Source of the DNA: an uncultured Prevotellaceae bacterium | Lineage (GTDB): Bacteria; Bacteroidota; Bacteroidia; Bacteroidales; Bacteroidaceae | Direction: 5' to 3' | NCBI GenBank assembly: GCA_947176895.1 | Contig: CAMWSK010000002.1 | Span: 108,617 to 172,616 of the forward strand | Length of the DNA stretch: 64,000 nucleotides | Shown here: positions 60,995 through 64,000 of the stretch, piece by piece | How the letters are laid out: each line of letters opens with the position of its first letter | How positions within the stretch are numbered: position 1 is the stretch's first letter | Program-made: the position numbers and the translations under genes | The notes under the pieces: model-generated | Databases searched by the model: none | What the model saw: the letters and a program-made list of their open reading frames with translations, nothing else | Told to the model about the DNA's origin: nothing

Positions 60995-62461
60995 ATGTTT
61001 ACGATTGGTTTTGACAACGACAAATATATCCGCGTACAGAGCGAACACATCCGCGAACGCATAGCCCAGTTCAAAGGCAAGCTCTATCTGGAGCTGGGCG
61101 GCAAACTCTTCGACGACAACCATGCGGCACGCGTGCTGCCCGGTTTCCAGCCCGACAGCAAACTGCGCATGCTGGAGCAACTGAAGGACCAGCTGGAGAT
61201 TGTCATCGTCATCTCGGCCGAAGATATCGAGAAGAACAAGGTAAGGGCCGACCTGGGCATCACCTACGACGAGGATTCGCTGCGCCTGCGCGAGGCGTTC
61301 GAGTCCCGCGGCTTCATGGTGGGCGGCGTGGTGATCACACACTATGACGGGCAACGCACCGCCGACGCCTATCGCCAGCGGCTCACCCGCCTGGGCATCC
61401 CCTCCTACGTGCACTACCTCATCGAAGGCTATCCCCACAACGTGGAGCTGATTGCCGGGCCCGACGGCTTCGGACGCAACGATTATGTGCAGACCACCCG
61501 CCCCCTGGTGGTGGTCACCGCACCCGGCCCCGGCAGCGGCAAGATGGCCGTGTGCCTGAGCCAGCTGTATCAGGAGCATCACCATGGTGTGGAGGCCGGA
61601 TACGCCAAATTCGAGACCTTCCCCGTATGGAACCTGCCCCTGAAACATCCCATCAACATCGCCTACGAGGCCGCCACGGCCGACCTGAACGATGTGAACA
61701 TGATCGACCCCTTCCACCTGGAGGCCTATCAGAAGATTGCCATCAACTACAACCGCGACGTGGAGATCTTCCCCGTGCTCGACGCCCTGTTCCGCGGCAT
61801 CTACGGCACCAACCCCTATAAGTCGCCCACCGACATGGGCGTGAACATGGTGGGCTTCTGCATCCAGGACGACCAGGCATGCCAGCAGGCTTCGCACGAC
61901 GAGATCATACGCCGCTACTATGCCGCCACCAACCGCCTGGCAACGCTGGGCGACAACGAACAGGAGGTGCGCAAGATCAAGATGCTGATGGGACAGGCCG
62001 GCATCAACACCGACATGCGGCGCGTGACCGTGGCCGCCAAGAACAAACGCGACGAGATGGGCCTGCCCGCAGCCGCCATCGAACTGCAAAACGGCGAGAT
62101 GATAACATCGGCCTCGTCGGGACTGATGGGTCCCTCGGCCGCCCTGCTGCTCAACGCCACCAAGCATCTGGCCGGCATCGACCACGAGGTGAAGCTCATT
62201 CCCCAAAACATGATCGAACCCATCCAGCACACCAAGACCACCTATCTGGGAGGCAAGAACCCGCGACTGCACACCGACGAGGTGCTCATCGCCCTGAGCG
62301 TGCTCTCGCAGCAGGACGAGAACTGCCGGCTGGCGCTGGAGCAACTGCCCCGGCTCAAGGGCTGTCAGGTGCACAGCACAGTGATGTTGAGCGAGGTGGA
62401 CCGCAAGATCTTCAAGCGGCTGGGACTGGGGCTCACCTGCGAACCCGTGAGAAAGAAATAA
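60995..62461 (+). CDS. DUF1846 (UPF0371) family protein
   Basis: A 488-aa soluble protein with the family's N-terminus MFTIGFDNDKYIRVQSEHIRERI and conserved segments YLELGGKLFDD, ITHYDGQ and TAPGPGSGKMAVCLSQLYQEH. The last resembles a nucleotide-binding loop. Function is not established. It is preceded by a purine-rich leader and follows purA by 65 nt, so it is probably co-transcribed. Confidence 0.9.
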   Translation: MFTIGFDNDKYIRVQSEHIRERIAQFKGKLYLELGGKLFDDNHAARVLPGFQPDSKLRMLEQLKDQLEIVIVISAEDIEKNKVRADLGITYDEDSLRLREAFESRGFMVGGVVITHYDGQRTADAYRQRLTRLGIPSYVHYLIEGYPHNVELIAGPDGFGRNDYVQTTRPLVVVTAPGPGSGKMAVCLSQLYQEHHHGVEAGYAKFETFPVWNLPLKHPINIAYEAATADLNDVNMIDPFHLEAYQKIAINYNRDVEIFPVLDALFRGIYGTNPYKSPTDMGVNMVGFCIQDDQACQQASHDEIIRRYYAATNRLATLGDNEQEVRKIKMLMGQAGINTDMRRVTVAAKNKRDEMGLPAAAIELQNGEMITSASSGLMGPSAALLLNATKHLAGIDHEVKLIPQNMIEPIQHTKTTYLGGKNPRLHTDEVLIALSVLSQQDENCRLALEQLPRLKGCQVHSTVMLSEVDRKIFKRLGLGLTCEPVRKK

Positions 62462-62520
62462 AACAAGCGACATTTATTTTTTTTAACCCTCAAGGCTTGC
62501 ACCCTATATAGTTTTTGTTC

Positions 62521-62528
62521 TATCTTCG
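62521..62528 (+). promoter_or_regulatory. Putative -7 box for the RecQ-tail-like gene
   Basis: TATCTTCG, one mismatch from TAnnTTTG, 30 nt before the ATG. Confidence 0.4.
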
Positions 62529-62558
62529 TCCACACTAAAAACAAAAACAAGCCGAGAA

Positions 62559-63266
62559 ATGAATGCACGAAAATCACTAAGCATACTGGTGGACGCGCTG
62601 GCCGAGCTGGGAGGCAAGGCCGAACGATCAACACTCGTCAACTTTGTGTTGGGCGTGGAGACCAAAGACATCAAGCAGAAGAAGCTGGAGGAAAACGAAC
62701 TCTTCGGCAGCGGCGACGAGCGTGACGACGAGCACTACAGCACCGTCATCGACGAAGCCCTGCGCCAGAAACTGATGGCCCTGAAAGGCGAGATGCTGCA
62801 GGCCACGGCCAAAGGCAAGAAGCTGGCCAAGGACGAGAACGCGGAGTTTACCATCACCTGCGACGATGACGAGGAAACAGACACGCCGGGCGAAGACCTT
62901 CCCGACGAGGGGCTCGACCTGGACATAGAAACGCTGCAGACCCACCAGGACACCATCGCCGCACACACGCGGCTGAAAATCCAACTGATTCAGGCCACCG
63001 ACCGCAAGATTGCCTTGGACGAATTTGCCGAACAGCAGAACCTGGACTTCAACGAAGTGCTTGACGAAGTGGCGGCACTGAAGAAGACAGGACGGAAAAT
63101 CGACCTCAGCTACTTCATCCGCGATGTGCTGGAACCGGAGGACATCGCCGAACTGAACGAAAGCTTCGAGAACAACAACGGCAACCTGCAGGCCGTGTAT
63201 GACGAGTTAGGCGACGTTTACCGCCCCGAAGAAATCCACCTGGCCTACGTGCAGTGGTTGAAATAA
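62559..63266 (+). CDS. Free-standing protein resembling the C-terminal region of Bacteroidota RecQ
   Basis: The 235-aa acidic protein has no helicase motifs. The N-terminal ~90 residues look like a winged-helix region (ALAELGGKAERSTLVNFVLG...DEALRQKLMALKGEMLQATAKGKKLA). An acidic linker follows, then a helical C-terminal domain (IQLIQATDRKIALDEFAEQQNLDFNEVLDEVAALKKTGRKIDLSYFIRDVLEPEDI) very like the tail appended to Bacteroidota RecQ helicases. It could be a DNA-binding or RecQ-partner protein. The assignment is from memory of RecQ tails and is not certain. Confidence 0.65.
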   Translation: MNARKSLSILVDALAELGGKAERSTLVNFVLGVETKDIKQKKLEENELFGSGDERDDEHYSTVIDEALRQKLMALKGEMLQATAKGKKLAKDENAEFTITCDDDEETDTPGEDLPDEGLDLDIETLQTHQDTIAAHTRLKIQLIQATDRKIALDEFAEQQNLDFNEVLDEVAALKKTGRKIDLSYFIRDVLEPEDIAELNESFENNNGNLQAVYDELGDVYRPEEIHLAYVQWLK

Positions 63267-63327
63267 AACATGCCGGAACACGAGAAAGCCACGAAATTTT
63301 GAAACAATCCAATCATTCATAACACAC

Positions 63328-63373
63328 ATCCCCGCCTCGGGAGGACTTTCCTCTCCGAAGCGGGGATTCTTAT
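63328..63373 (+). terminator. Terminator after the RecQ-tail-like gene
   Basis: ATCCCCGC and GCGGGGAT form the base of a stem that continues through CTCGG/CCGA, followed by TCTTATT. Confidence 0.75.
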
Positions 63374-63393
63374 TCATTAAATTCCCACACATC

Positions 63394-64000
63394 ATGCTTA
63401 TCATCCCCCGCATCAACCGCCCCCAATCGGCCGCCGAAGTACCTGCCGCCCTGCACCGGGCCGGCATAAGTTGGACACCCATCGCCCAAGCCCCTTGGGT
63501 CCACGACTATCCCTACCAACCCCAAGCCGAGGTGCGCGTGGCACACTCGGGCGACGCCCTGCTGGTGCACTTCCGCGTGGAGGAAGAGACGGTGCGTGCC
63601 GTGGCAGACAACAACGGGAACGTGTGGGAGGACTCATGCTGCGAGGTGTTCCTGCGCCCCACACCCTCCAGCCCCGACTACTATAACATCGAATGCAACG
63701 CCGCGGCCCACATGCTCATCGGCCACCAGCATTTCAATCCCGAAAACGAAGGCAAACGCGAAACGGAGCGTGCCGGATCCGACATCCTGGGCACCGTGCA
63801 GCGCTGGAGCAGCCTGGGCGACGAACCTTTCGAGGCCAAAGCGGCCGGGGGGCCTTGGGAGCTGGCGCTCATCATCCCCGTCACGGCTCTGTGGTGCGAC
63901 AAGCTTTCCTGCCTTGACGGCCTGTCGGCCAAGGCAAACTTCTACAAGTGCGGCGACAAGTTGCCCCGCCCTCACTTTCTTTCCTGGGCGCCCCTTGACC
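63394..64000 (+). CDS. CBM9-like carbohydrate-binding family protein (3' truncated)
   Basis: This frame is open from the ATG to the window edge and is missing from the ORF track because it has no stop inside. It reads MLIIPRINRPQSAAEVPAAL at the start, then RVAHSGDALLVHFRVEEE, VWEDSCCEVFLRPT, YYNIECNAAAHMLIG and KANFYKCGDKLPRPHFLSW. These are features of Bacteroidota CBM9-like beta-sandwich proteins. No signal peptide is seen. The C-terminus is lost to the window edge. Confidence 0.8.
   Translation, partial: MLIIPRINRPQSAAEVPAALHRAGISWTPIAQAPWVHDYPYQPQAEVRVAHSGDALLVHFRVEEETVRAVADNNGNVWEDSCCEVFLRPTPSSPDYYNIECNAAAHMLIGHQHFNPENEGKRETERAGSDILGTVQRWSSLGDEPFEAKAAGGPWELALIIPVTALWCDKLSCLDGLSAKANFYKCGDKLPRPHFLSWAPLD

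Noticed and set aside
60842-62473. 543-aa minus-strand ORF opposite the DUF1846 gene
   Set aside because: Shadow ORF; the plus-strand family match is unambiguous.

Overview
The window is a Bacteroidales chromosome segment, most likely from the Bacteroides/Prevotella lineage; I do not assign a genus. The evidence is the Bacteroidetes-type -7 promoter boxes (TAnnTTTG) in front of many genes, a surface protein ending in a type IX secretion-like sorting tail, a seven-gene rnf/rseC locus, the split LysO pair, the xylB-xylA-xylE order, and several Bacteroidota families (DUF4286, DUF5672, DUF1573). Most of the window is GC-rich, so nearly every real gene has long shadow ORFs on the other strand. No rRNA, tRNA, transposase or CRISPR array was seen.

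Layout. 1-5.0 kb: 3' part of a giant secreted surface protein. 5.1-8.1 kb: class III sirtuin, galE, and a lysine exporter split over two genes. 8.2-12.6 kb: xylose utilisation operon (xylulokinase, xylose isomerase, MFS xylose symporter). 12.7-18.7 kb: Fur-family regulator and a three-gene heavy-metal RND efflux system with a His-rich adaptor. 18.8-24.9 kb (minus): rseC-rnfBCDGEA followed by a TtcA-like tRNA thiolase. 25.1-26.4 kb (minus): DUF5672 and DUF1573 proteins. 26.5-32.0 kb (minus): AcrAB-TolC-like multidrug efflux operon. 32.2-44.0 kb (plus): a long co-directional run with DUF4286, ruvC, a ModF-like double ABC protein, hisHAF-hisIE, an FtsE-like ATPase, lysC-lysA, a degenerate glycosyltransferase, a DedA protein and a putative outer-membrane barrel. 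44.0-44.9 kb: DUF4893 protein. 57.1-59.5 kb (minus): MscS channel, AraC regulator, GNAT acetyltransferase. 59.7-64 kb: purA, DUF1846, a free-standing RecQ-C-terminus-like protein and a truncated CBM9-like gene.

The most interesting region is 45.1-57.1 kb, a peptide natural-product (RiPP) locus of the GG-Bacteroidales type. It contains a divergent membrane-anchored TPR/HTH regulator, a decayed small secreted protein gene, a fused double glycosyltransferase with a LanC-like tail, a radical SAM/SPASM enzyme, an 86-residue double-glycine precursor, an outer-membrane receptor-like barrel, a C39-peptidase ABC exporter and a small membrane protein. The second glycosyltransferase domain carries polypeptide-GalNAc-transferase-like motifs, and the precursor core carries a Thr/Ser/Pro tract plus four cysteines. 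I therefore infer a peptide that is both radical-SAM modified and O-glycosylated. Two divergent promoters in this locus carry the same GGAAC-N5-GGAAC site exactly 32 nt upstream of their -7 boxes, which looks like the regulator's operator.

A second unexplained signal is a tandem, 21-22-bp phased palindromic element (AAAACATG-NN-CATGTTTT type) found in three separate intergenic regions, once merging into a perfect 20-bp hairpin.
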